Below, piece by piece: positions 35,163 to 43,915 of a stretch of DNA of 64,000 bases (positions are counted from its first letter, which is position 1; each line of letters starts with the position of its first letter). The position numbers were made by a program, and so were the translations under genes. The notes under the pieces are model-generated. The model saw only the letters and a list, made by a program, of their open reading frames with translations. It was not told where the DNA came from and searched no databases. The stretch is taken from contig CAXBNI010000002.1 of the NCBI GenBank assembly GCA_963977105.1, forward strand, positions 248,001 through 312,000, in the 5' to 3' direction. This DNA is from UBA2705 sp963977105 (GTDB lineage Bacteria > Pseudomonadota > Alphaproteobacteria > Micavibrionales > Micavibrionaceae).

Positions 35163-36824
35163 ATGGCATCTTATCAGTATGTTTTCGTAATGAAAAGTGT
35201 ATCAAAAACCTTTGGTGGCGGTAAAAAAGTATTAGATGATATTACACTCAGCTTCCTACCTGGCGCAAAAATTGGCGTTTTAGGGCCAAATGGCTCAGGT
35301 AAATCGACATTATTAAAAATTATGGCTGGCGTTGATAACGAATATCAAGGCGAAGCATGGGCCGCTGAAGGCACCAAAATTGGTTATCTGGAACAAGAGC
35401 CAAAATTAGATGAAACAAAAAATGTACGTGAGAACGTTACAGAAGGCCTGAAAGAGATCAAAGCCCTTGTCGACCGTTTCAATGAAATTGGCGGCGAAAT
35501 GGGCGAAGCTGATTGCGACATGGATGCTCTTATGACTGAAATGGGCGAGCTGCAGGAAAAGATCGACGCTGTTGACGGCTGGGAAATTGACCGTACGCTT
35601 GATATGGCGATGCAGGCTTTGCATTGCCCACCGGGTGATGCAAGCATTAAAAACCTTTCAGGTGGTGAGAAACGCCGCGTTGCGCTGTGTAAGCTTTTGC
35701 TTGAAAAGCCTGACATGCTGCTGCTTGATGAACCAACAAACCACTTGGACGCAGAATCCGTGGCATGGCTACAAAGCTACCTTGCGCAATATACTGGCAC
35801 TGTCGTGATGATTACGCATGATCGTTACTTCCTTGATAACGTCACGGGCTGGATTCTTGAACTTGACCGCGGCAGCGGCATTCCTTACGAAGGCAATTAT
35901 TCTGCTTATTTGGATTCAAAAGCCACACGCCTCGAACAAGAGTCTCGCGAAGATTCAACGCGCCAGAAAACGCTTGATCGTGAACTCGCATGGATACGCC
36001 AGTCACCAGAAGGCCGCCGTAAAAAATCTAAAGCGCGTATTTCGTCTTATGAAGAATTATTCGCGGCAAGCCAGCGCGAAGACGTCCGCACCGCGCAAAT
36101 CGTTATTCCAACGCCGCCGCGCCTTGGCAACCTTGTGGTTGAAGCGACCAACATCAAGAAGTCATTCGGTGACAAAGATCTGATCCATGATTTATCCTTT
36201 AAACTTCCACCGGGCGGCATTGTTGGCGTTATCGGCGCAAACGGCGCCGGTAAAACAACTTTGTTTAAAATGATTACCGGCGTTGATACGCCTGATGGCG
36301 GCGAGTTGCGCGTTGGCGAGACTGTGCAGCTTGGTTATGTTGACCAAAGCCGTGACAGCCTTGACGACAGTAAAAACGTTTGGGAAGAAATTTCCGAAGG
36401 GCTTGACCTGATGAAGCTTGGCAATATCGAAATGTCCAGCCGCGCCTATGTATCATCATTCAACTTCCGCGGCCCAGACCAACAAAAAAACGTTGGCAAG
36501 CTTTCGGGCGGTGAACGTAACCGTGTTCATTTGGCGAAAATGCTCCGCAGTGACGCCAACCTCATCTTGCTCGATGAACCGACAAATGATTTGGATACAG
36601 AAACACTTTCAGCGCTAGAAGAAGCCTTGGAAAAATTCGCAGGCTGCGCCGTCGTGATATCTCACGATCGTTGGTTCTTAGATCGTCTAGCAACGCATAT
36701 CCTCGCTTTCGAAGGCGACGGTCAAGTTGTCTGGTTTGAAGGTAATTATGAAGATTACACCGATGACCGCAAACGTAGAACTGGTGATGACGGCGAAATT
36801 AAAGTCCGCGCCCGCTTCGCGTAA
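35163..36824 (+). CDS. ettA: Energy-dependent translational throttle protein EttA, ABC-F
   Basis: EttA is an ABC-F ATPase that binds the ribosomal E site and gates elongation in response to energy state. Two ABC domains lie in tandem. The first has GPNGSGKST near residue 40, LSGGEKRR near 165 and LLLDEPTNHLD near 188. The second has GANGAGKTT near 362, LSGGERNR near 448 and ILLDEPTNDLD near 470. The linker helices (residues 250-300) contain REDSTRQKTLDRELAWIRQSP, matching the arm of EttA. The length of 553 residues is standard (about 555). Confidence 0.96.
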   Translation: MASYQYVFVMKSVSKTFGGGKKVLDDITLSFLPGAKIGVLGPNGSGKSTLLKIMAGVDNEYQGEAWAAEGTKIGYLEQEPKLDETKNVRENVTEGLKEIKALVDRFNEIGGEMGEADCDMDALMTEMGELQEKIDAVDGWEIDRTLDMAMQALHCPPGDASIKNLSGGEKRRVALCKLLLEKPDMLLLDEPTNHLDAESVAWLQSYLAQYTGTVVMITHDRYFLDNVTGWILELDRGSGIPYEGNYSAYLDSKATRLEQESREDSTRQKTLDRELAWIRQSPEGRRKKSKARISSYEELFAASQREDVRTAQIVIPTPPRLGNLVVEATNIKKSFGDKDLIHDLSFKLPPGGIVGVIGANGAGKTTLFKMITGVDTPDGGELRVGETVQLGYVDQSRDSLDDSKNVWEEISEGLDLMKLGNIEMSSRAYVSSFNFRGPDQQKNVGKLSGGERNRVHLAKMLRSDANLILLDEPTNDLDTETLSALEEALEKFAGCAVVISHDRWFLDRLATHILAFEGDGQVVWFEGNYEDYTDDRKRRTGDDGEIKVRARFA

Positions 36825-36847
36825 CGCAACTTGAAACAAAAAAATCG

Positions 36848-36882
36848 CGCCGCCGTGAATGTTCGTTTACAGCGGCGTTTTT
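36848..36882. terminator. Terminator between ettA and the ELM1-like gene
   Basis: CGCCGC (36848-36853) pairs with GCGGCG (36872-36877) on a longer imperfect stem, followed by TTTTT. The left side carries a run of A, so it can act on the minus-strand gene too. Confidence 0.7.
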
Positions 36883-36917
36883 CTGTCCGCAGCCCAATGA
36901 TATGGCGTGATGCATTC

Positions 36918-37883
36918 TCAAGGCTGCGGCGGCGCAGCACAGAGATCTAGATATTCATCAGCGATGCTGCGCGCGACCTCCGCTGTAATGTCGACACGCG
37001 GCATTGCTGACTTTTTAAACACCCGTTGCGCCTCCTCTAGCAAGCCAAGAATATGACCGTGATCTGTAAGTTCTTGCACCAGATATGGCGAATTGGTCAG
37101 ATATAAGGGTTTTTTGGTATATAGCGCTTCGCTAATCATTGAACCAGACTCACCAATCAACACTAAATGGTCCGCGTGATCTAACAGCCCCATATAAGGG
37201 TTATAACCATTAACAAGCAGCGGGTAATCATCGCCCATAACCTGCAACTTTACCGGCGTATATTTTGCCAGAGTTTCTAAATTAGATTTTAAGCGCGCGT
37301 GCAAATAACCCGTTCGGCGTGAGGGGCATAGATAAAACGTTGTGTCACGACCACCTGTTGCGGCCATCGCGGCTAATTTATGTGCTATCGCATCCTGATC
37401 ACAAGACGTCACGCCGCCCATAAAAACGGCGACTAAATCCCCTTTAATATTTTTGACGGCACTTTGGAATTCGCGCCCTGCATATTGTAATGCTGCGTCC
37501 GTTAAATCATGCGCAACAAGGCCTTGCGTATTGTTTGTTCTATACTCTGAATATTTTTCATTCCAGCGGTCTTCTTGAACAACAGGAGGGGTAACGAGTT
37601 GGTCGCACAGCAACCAACTCTGATGGCCAATAACAATATCCGCGCGTTTAATCTGCTGCGCATAGGCGCTAAGCTGTGCATCATAGCCAGAGAATTGATT
37701 GAACCTTTGAGAAAGGCTCAACGCATCAACATAATCATAACGGCCATTTAACATGCGCGCAGCATTTTGCGCGACACCGATCGCGCCCTTGCTGTCACCG
37801 CGCAGAGGGTCATCCTGACCTATATAAGCAACAACCAAAGGGCCGTCTTTCTGATCCTGCGCTTTGCAATTATTCATCTTCAT
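36918..37883 (-). CDS. ELM1/GtrOC-type putative glycosyltransferase (mitochondrial-fission-like family)
   Basis: A 321-residue protein of the ELM1 family (formerly DUF1022), known from alphaproteobacteria and from plant mitochondria, where ELM1 recruits a dynamin. The C-terminal half shows GGRDTTFYLCPSRRTGYLHA and HLVLIGESGSMISEALYTKK, resembling the second Rossmann lobe of a GT-B glycosyltransferase and matching the ELM1 S-V-S-M-x-x-E-A motif (here S-G-S-M-I-S-E-A). The N-terminal half has ADIVIGHQSWL and a Gln/Asn-rich loop. No signal peptide. Enzymatic role in bacteria is not settled. It lies just before the DotA/TraY cluster but runs in the opposite direction. Confidence 0.82.
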   Translation of the reverse strand: MKMNNCKAQDQKDGPLVVAYIGQDDPLRGDSKGAIGVAQNAARMLNGRYDYVDALSLSQRFNQFSGYDAQLSAYAQQIKRADIVIGHQSWLLCDQLVTPPVVQEDRWNEKYSEYRTNNTQGLVAHDLTDAALQYAGREFQSAVKNIKGDLVAVFMGGVTSCDQDAIAHKLAAMAATGGRDTTFYLCPSRRTGYLHARLKSNLETLAKYTPVKLQVMGDDYPLLVNGYNPYMGLLDHADHLVLIGESGSMISEALYTKKPLYLTNSPYLVQELTDHGHILGLLEEAQRVFKKSAMPRVDITAEVARSIADEYLDLCAAPPQP

Positions 37884-38110
37884 TCCCTGTCAATATAACA
37901 CATTATATAGCAGCGCTTCGCATGTTATGTCAATATATTCAGGAAAATCAATGATATCAGCATTATTTATGGCATTCATTTAACAGTCTATGTTATGATT
38001 TATAGGTCTTTGTACTTTTTTTATCGATTCAAGAGTCAAGGACATGGGGCTGATTTTATTTGGTATTTTATGATTGCTTCTTGCTAGGGAGTGATTTTTG
38101 GGGCTTGGTA

Positions 38111-40840
38111 GTGACCAATTCAAGGAACACATTTTCAATTGATACAAAGGCCGCGGCAAAAGCCGTGTTGCTGCCTGGCATCTTGCCGCGCATCAAGGAT
38201 TTGTTTGGCTCCCCGCTTGTTTTCTTGGCCTATGGATACGCCTATTTGTTTTATATGGTTCGCTTGCTTCCCGAAAACCACCCTTATTTACAAAAACAAA
38301 ATTTTGGAAAATTTGGTATCTTTAAGGTACTTGTCGCAGCCAGCGAAAACCTAGAGTTTAAGCTCAAAAACGTTGACCGCGTGGTCGCGTATTTCTCCGT
38401 ATTGGCGTCGCTTTTTATTATTATCATTCTAAGTATCATGGCGCTGCTTTACGTGGTTATGGGGATCGCGTGGGCACAAGTCCCCTCACTTTCTGAGCTT
38501 TTCTTAACGCCCAACCCTCAAGACGACATCGCGCTTATGATGCTCGATGCCACTTTTGGCATACCGGGCATTTTTAATTCGAGCATGATGCCTGCCGCGC
38601 CGTCACCATTCCACGCCGCCATGCAAAATGAGCTGTTTGGCCTTTATAATTACATGTTCCTTGTCATTGGCGTCGTCATTATGTGCATTCATGTTATGCA
38701 CGCTATATTTGACACCATACAGTCTGGTACATTATTTGGGCGTAAATTCAACAGCTTCTGGGGCCCTTTCCGCCTGTTGCTCGGTGTTGGTTTATTGCTG
38801 CCTGTCGCCTATAGCTTCAATTCCGCGCAGTATATTATGCTTTATACGGCAAAATTTGGATCAGGGCTTGCCACAAACGCGTGGAAAGCAATGACAGACG
38901 AAGCCGTCATTCCGATTGGCGGGGTCGAAATTGCTGCAAATAACTATCGGAACCTGATCACCGAGCCACCACGCCCAAATATTAGCGGCCTTATTGGTTT
39001 TATGCATCTGGTCAAAACCTGCGAATACTTCTATGAGAATGTAAATGACGGCCACGCGGAGTTCGATAAAGACATCCGCGCTTATCATATCTACAGAAAC
39101 TCATCGACAGAAATTACAGCACCGGGCCAATACGCAACAGCGATAGCAAATTCAGAAGGCCAATCCATTAACATCGTCTTTGGTCACAAAGAAACAAACG
39201 CCGCAACCGGCACCGAACAGGCGCAAAGATACGCAGGCAACGTTATCCCTTATTGTGGTGAAATCACCGTTGAAGTCACAGCAGCCCTCTCTCCTGGCGC
39301 CGCAGCTGCGCAAGAAGGCCATTTCGACAACGTGATGACCCTTTATTTACAGCCCCCCATCGCCGCTTTCGCGCATCAAATGCACTATATGTATATGAGT
39401 GGCGTCCCCTGTCCAAGCGCCGCTGAATACGCACAGCTAGGGGCCGCAGCAGGCACATGTTCCACCGGTATTCCCAAATCCTATACGGACACATATTATA
39501 ATGTAACCCTCCCTGTCTTAGGGGACGTACCATCGTTCATGGCCGTCGCGGCATTACAGGCAAGCACAGAATTTGAATACACCTTAGAATTAGAGCGCCG
39601 CGGCTGGGCCGGTGCAGGCCTATGGTATGGGCGCGTTACCGACCTCAATGGTTCGTTGATGGAAGCAGTCATGCAAGTGCCCTCCGCGACAAAGTTGCCG
39701 CTGATCCTAACCAAAATATTGGAGATGCGGACACAAAAAGAAACTGATGTCGCCGCTGAAGATATGTTCAGCCTGACATCTGCAGATGGCACGATTATCA
39801 AAGATATCGGGGCCAGCGTTTCAGGAGAAGAAGATCTCGTCAACGTTTTAAGCGAAGTTTACAAGCTTATGCTCGGCCCAGAAAGTGCAATTACAACATC
39901 AACCATTGATGACACATCACCAATGAGCGCGATTGAATCAATCATCAACATGATTTTCGGTACTGCGGGCATCACGAATATGAGTAAAAACAGTGACACC
40001 CATGCGATGTTCCAGTTAACCGCCATCGGTAAAGGCCTTATTGAAACCTCAATACGAAACCTATTAACGTCGACGCTAGCTTCTGCAAGTGGTGGCTTCT
40101 TTGCGCAGCTCAACACACCTGCGGCGAAAGTTATGGGCGGCGTATCTTCTGCGATTGCGGGCTTCGCCAGCATGATCGGTGGGTTAACCTTAACCGCCGG
40201 CATTATCTTGTATTACATCGTACCGCTGATGCCATTCATGTATTTCTTTTTCGCCTGCGGGCGTTGGGTCAAATCTGTTTTTGAAGCGCTTGTTGGCGCG
40301 CCGCTTTGGGCATTGGCGCATCTTAAATATGATGGAGAAGGCCTTGGTGACATGGCGATTAGTGGCTATTACCTTATCTTTGAAATACTCATCCGCCCAA
40401 TCCTCATCGTTTTTGGTTTAATCGCGGCATTAAGTATCTTTGGTGCGCTCGTAACCGTCTTAAATGATACGTGGTCGATTGTAACCACCAACTTGACGGG
40501 CTTTGACCACGATGCCAACCCAGCCACATGGGATGTTGATGGCGTACGAAGCAGAATTGATCAACTCTTCTTCTCTATATTCTACGTGATTGTAATTTAC
40601 GTCATGGCACAAAGTAGCTTTAAGCTCATCGACCTTATCCCCAATCAGATTTTAAGGTGGATGGGAAGTTCGACATCAAGTTTTGGCGACATGGCACAAG
40701 ACCCACTAGATACATTAACCCGTACAGCGGCCATTTCCGGCTCTCAGATGGTTCCGCAAGCGACAGGCGCGGCGAGTAAAGCAGCTTCTGGCCTTGGCTC
40801 CGCTGGTGGGGCCGCCTTTAAAGGGGCAATAGGAAAGTAA
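38111..40840 (+). CDS. DotA/TraY-family type IV secretion protein, paralogue 1
   Basis: DotA and TraY are polytopic inner-membrane proteins of I-type (Dot/Icm, IncI) secretion systems. Motifs in order: LLPGILPRIKDLF and a membrane helix at the N-terminus; LLPENHPYL; two helices ending in GIAWAQ near residue 140; LMMLDATFGIPG; SGTLFGRKFNSFWGPFRLLLGV with NSAQYIML; a large periplasmic part with PYCGEI and RRGWAGAGLWYGR; and the C-terminal membrane block PLWALAHLKYDGEG followed by SGYYLIFEILIRP. The GTG at 38111 gives an N-terminus like paralogue 4 (909 residues); TTG codons at 38105 and 38060 are other options. First of four tandem paralogues. Confidence 0.9.
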   Translation: MTNSRNTFSIDTKAAAKAVLLPGILPRIKDLFGSPLVFLAYGYAYLFYMVRLLPENHPYLQKQNFGKFGIFKVLVAASENLEFKLKNVDRVVAYFSVLASLFIIIILSIMALLYVVMGIAWAQVPSLSELFLTPNPQDDIALMMLDATFGIPGIFNSSMMPAAPSPFHAAMQNELFGLYNYMFLVIGVVIMCIHVMHAIFDTIQSGTLFGRKFNSFWGPFRLLLGVGLLLPVAYSFNSAQYIMLYTAKFGSGLATNAWKAMTDEAVIPIGGVEIAANNYRNLITEPPRPNISGLIGFMHLVKTCEYFYENVNDGHAEFDKDIRAYHIYRNSSTEITAPGQYATAIANSEGQSINIVFGHKETNAATGTEQAQRYAGNVIPYCGEITVEVTAALSPGAAAAQEGHFDNVMTLYLQPPIAAFAHQMHYMYMSGVPCPSAAEYAQLGAAAGTCSTGIPKSYTDTYYNVTLPVLGDVPSFMAVAALQASTEFEYTLELERRGWAGAGLWYGRVTDLNGSLMEAVMQVPSATKLPLILTKILEMRTQKETDVAAEDMFSLTSADGTIIKDIGASVSGEEDLVNVLSEVYKLMLGPESAITTSTIDDTSPMSAIESIINMIFGTAGITNMSKNSDTHAMFQLTAIGKGLIETSIRNLLTSTLASASGGFFAQLNTPAAKVMGGVSSAIAGFASMIGGLTLTAGIILYYIVPLMPFMYFFFACGRWVKSVFEALVGAPLWALAHLKYDGEGLGDMAISGYYLIFEILIRPILIVFGLIAALSIFGALVTVLNDTWSIVTTNLTGFDHDANPATWDVDGVRSRIDQLFFSIFYVIVIYVMAQSSFKLIDLIPNQILRWMGSSTSSFGDMAQDPLDTLTRTAAISGSQMVPQATGAASKAASGLGSAGGAAFKGAIGK

Positions 40841-40919
40841 GCATTAAAAAAAATTAAACTTTAATGGCGATATTGAAGCGCGACAAAACAAGATAAAGAA
40901 AGAGAAAATATTCTAAGCA

Positions 40920-43883
40920 ATGAACAGCGATATAATTAAAAACAATATAAACGCAAAATCTGTATGCGCATATTTGCTGTCACCTCAATTGGGGCGTCGG
41001 GTGAAAAACCTGTCGATCAACACAACTTGGTTTGCGCTGCTGCTACTTAATATTTTTCAAATGCTACGTTTACTACCTGCGCACTCTTATTACACAACCG
41101 CAGAATCGTTAGACAAGATAACTATTCGCGGCGTATTGGGGCTTGCGGCTCACAACCTCAAATTTGACCTGAAACATAGTGATCAAATCATTGTTTACGG
41201 CGCGGTCGTACTCGCGCTTGTTTTGCTTGTCGCCCAATTCGCGTTGTTAGCGTTCGTCTTAACTACAAACATGGCGCATGCTCAATTTATGGGCTTTTTT
41301 CAAAAACCTCCGGGATTAGACCTATCCAAGGATATTGCCTTTAGCATGCTGGATCAGATTTTTGGTGTTCCCGGCCTATATAATACAAGCTACGCGCCCG
41401 CAAGCGCAGCGGCAATTCCGCCATTCACGAAAGCTCTCCAAGGCACGTTTTCGTATTACAACCTTGCGATGTCTACCGTTGCAGCACTGCTGGTTGTTTA
41501 TTTCCTTTTTGTTGTCTTAGTTGAAACAGTGCAGGATGGCACACCGTTTGGCCAACGCTTCGCCAGCGGCTATGTGCCCTTCCGCCTCATTATCGCGCTC
41601 GCTTTTTTGGTGCCGACATATCACGGCTTTAGCACAGGGCAACACTTAGTGCTAAACGTCGCAAAAATTGGCGGCATATTCGCGACAAACACATGGATAG
41701 CCTTTGGTCGCGCTGATAATAACGGGCCAGAAATATATAGCCCCCTTGGCAATGGCGGAGAGATGCTCTTACCGCAGCCGACGATGCCCGATACTACCGC
41801 GTATATAGAAGGGCTTCTGCTTGCCAATATGTGCGCTGCATATTACAGACAACAGTATTATGTGATCAACAAAGATGCCACAGACGGTACAGGCACAACT
41901 TTATACGATACAGAGCTCTCCGTCGAAAGAACCTCGAGCACAAACGTAAACTTAGCGACAAACGACGCGCTGAGTACTAAGCCGCACCCTATTGATGTCT
42001 TTTTGATTTATGATGTCATACAGGACGGCAACAAGCCTGCCATATTAAACGGTATGGGCACCAATAGTGCCTACCCAACCACCTATTATACGGACCTTCC
42101 GGCCACAGCGACTGTAATTGACGGCAACAACATTGATACACTCCTTGTGGCGACACAAAATAAAGACATTCGATTGCGCTTTGGTCAAATCCACCCTGAC
42201 TTTAAGGGTAATCTTATGTCCACGGCTGCAAGCGCCCCCGTAAAAGGCGGTATAAGGCCTATTTGTGGTGAGATCGTCATCCCAGGCGCACCATCTCCAC
42301 AGCTCGGCCCATCAGATTCAAATACAGCACTGGGCACTTGGCGCACAGAGCTGCTTACCGTTTCCGCATTTATTTGGTACGGGGATTTAGTTACCCCCAT
42401 AAGCCAGAGGCTTCTCGCCATACACGGGCTTGCTGGCCCTGATATTGACGGCTGTGATGTCTCCATCGGTACCGTAATCGGATCAGGCTGGACAGATTGT
42501 AATAGCCCTCCACCTGCTGCGTTTTATGATAGCGTTTTTAAATATTATAAAAGCGTACTCGAAGCTGGTTTTGACAACGCCTATATTGCAATGGCGAATG
42601 AAGCCAAAGAAATACTCTCAATGAAAAACACCACAACAAATCTTGGTGCAAACCAAGATTTATACAGATATGGCTGGGCTGGTGCAGGCATGTGGTATAA
42701 CCGCATTTCAGATACTTACGGCGCCTATAAAGAAGCCTTAAAGGCACCTTACGTTAAAACATACCCAGAAATAATGAACACGATTGCAAAGCATAAGCGT
42801 ACGCAGCAGTTCAACACAATGGGGCTCGACTTGTTTGACCCGCAGCTACCAGACGGCCGTTACATGCAGTTGCCGAACCCCCAAGACCTTGAATACGCGA
42901 AGTTAATGTCTGAGGCCATCAGCACATTCGTTTCTGCTGCTGCTGCAGAAAGATTCCCCAAAGAAGAGAAATCAAACTCTTTTGCAAACTTCGTAAACAT
43001 AATATTTGGCCTTGAGGGCGTTTTCAACTTGCGCGAAAATGGCGATGTCCACCCCTTTGGACAATTGGTTGGCGCAGGTAAAGGCCTCATAGACAGCTCC
43101 ATTTCCGCTTTTGCAGGGACGATATTTTCAACATCTATCTCTGGCTTTCTGTCATCTATGGGCTTTGCAAAAGGCGCAAAAATTGCTGACATGGCATCCG
43201 CAATTGAATCGATGGCGGCCACCGTTGGTCTGACGGCAGGTATTATCCTGTTCTATGTCATCCCAATGACGCCGTTTATGTATTTCTTCCTAGCCGCAGG
43301 CCGTTGGGTAAAAAGTATCTTTGAAGCCATGATCGCCGTTCCACTTTGGGCAATGGCACATATTAGAATTGATGGCACCGGCCTGCCCGGCGTTGCTGGT
43401 AATGGTTATTTCCTTGTATTTGAAATTTTCTTAAGGCCTGTCTTGACCTTATTTGGCTTACTGGCATCAATATCGACATATGGTGCGCTAATGGTCATCT
43501 TTAACGATGTTTTTGACCTCGTTGTCGACAACCTTGCTAATAACAGCATTACACCGGTCGCTGACCCTGATTATATCGATGAGTTCCGTGGCGTGGTGGA
43601 TATGTTCTTCTACACCATTCTCTACGCTATTGTCGCGTATATGATGGCAATGGCATCGTTTAAACTTATCGACCTTGTCCCTGACAGTATTTTACGTTGG
43701 ATGGGCGCAGGTGTGAAAACCTTTAGTGATGAATCAGGCAATATCGCCGAAGGGCTTAATAGTACAATTTCAATTCAAGGCGCAATGACTGCGCGCCATG
43801 TAAGTAACATTTCAGAAGGCCTCGGCGAGGCTGGCGGTACTGCAGGCGGTGGCTTAATGCGCGGCGTCATGCGACGTAAATAA
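40920..43883 (+). CDS. DotA/TraY-family type IV secretion protein, paralogue 2
   Basis: A 987-residue paralogue, the most divergent in its N-terminus: MNSDIIKNNINAKSVCAYLL replaces the LLPGI-type start. It keeps LLPAHSYY, the helix pair ending in NMAHAQ, MLDQIFGVPGLYN, and DGTPFGQRFASGYVPFRLII. The periplasmic part (residues 300-680) is the longest relative to paralogue 1 and contains PICGEI, CDVSIG and a GWAGAGMWYNR motif. It then shows the C-terminal block PLWAMAHIRIDGTG and NGYFLVFEIFLRP. It begins 79 bases after paralogue 1 with no terminator between, so a single transcript is likely. The GGRVK-like block after paralogue 1 is absent here. It ends in a Gly-rich, Arg-containing tail (GGGLMRGVMRRK). 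Confidence 0.9.
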   Translation: MNSDIIKNNINAKSVCAYLLSPQLGRRVKNLSINTTWFALLLLNIFQMLRLLPAHSYYTTAESLDKITIRGVLGLAAHNLKFDLKHSDQIIVYGAVVLALVLLVAQFALLAFVLTTNMAHAQFMGFFQKPPGLDLSKDIAFSMLDQIFGVPGLYNTSYAPASAAAIPPFTKALQGTFSYYNLAMSTVAALLVVYFLFVVLVETVQDGTPFGQRFASGYVPFRLIIALAFLVPTYHGFSTGQHLVLNVAKIGGIFATNTWIAFGRADNNGPEIYSPLGNGGEMLLPQPTMPDTTAYIEGLLLANMCAAYYRQQYYVINKDATDGTGTTLYDTELSVERTSSTNVNLATNDALSTKPHPIDVFLIYDVIQDGNKPAILNGMGTNSAYPTTYYTDLPATATVIDGNNIDTLLVATQNKDIRLRFGQIHPDFKGNLMSTAASAPVKGGIRPICGEIVIPGAPSPQLGPSDSNTALGTWRTELLTVSAFIWYGDLVTPISQRLLAIHGLAGPDIDGCDVSIGTVIGSGWTDCNSPPPAAFYDSVFKYYKSVLEAGFDNAYIAMANEAKEILSMKNTTTNLGANQDLYRYGWAGAGMWYNRISDTYGAYKEALKAPYVKTYPEIMNTIAKHKRTQQFNTMGLDLFDPQLPDGRYMQLPNPQDLEYAKLMSEAISTFVSAAAAERFPKEEKSNSFANFVNIIFGLEGVFNLRENGDVHPFGQLVGAGKGLIDSSISAFAGTIFSTSISGFLSSMGFAKGAKIADMASAIESMAATVGLTAGIILFYVIPMTPFMYFFLAAGRWVKSIFEAMIAVPLWAMAHIRIDGTGLPGVAGNGYFLVFEIFLRPVLTLFGLLASISTYGALMVIFNDVFDLVVDNLANNSITPVADPDYIDEFRGVVDMFFYTILYAIVAYMMAMASFKLIDLVPDSILRWMGAGVKTFSDESGNIAEGLNSTISIQGAMTARHVSNISEGLGEAGGTAGGGLMRGVMRRK

Positions 43884-43915
43884 AGCAGCAGGGATTAAAT
43901 GAGTAGGAAAGAATA

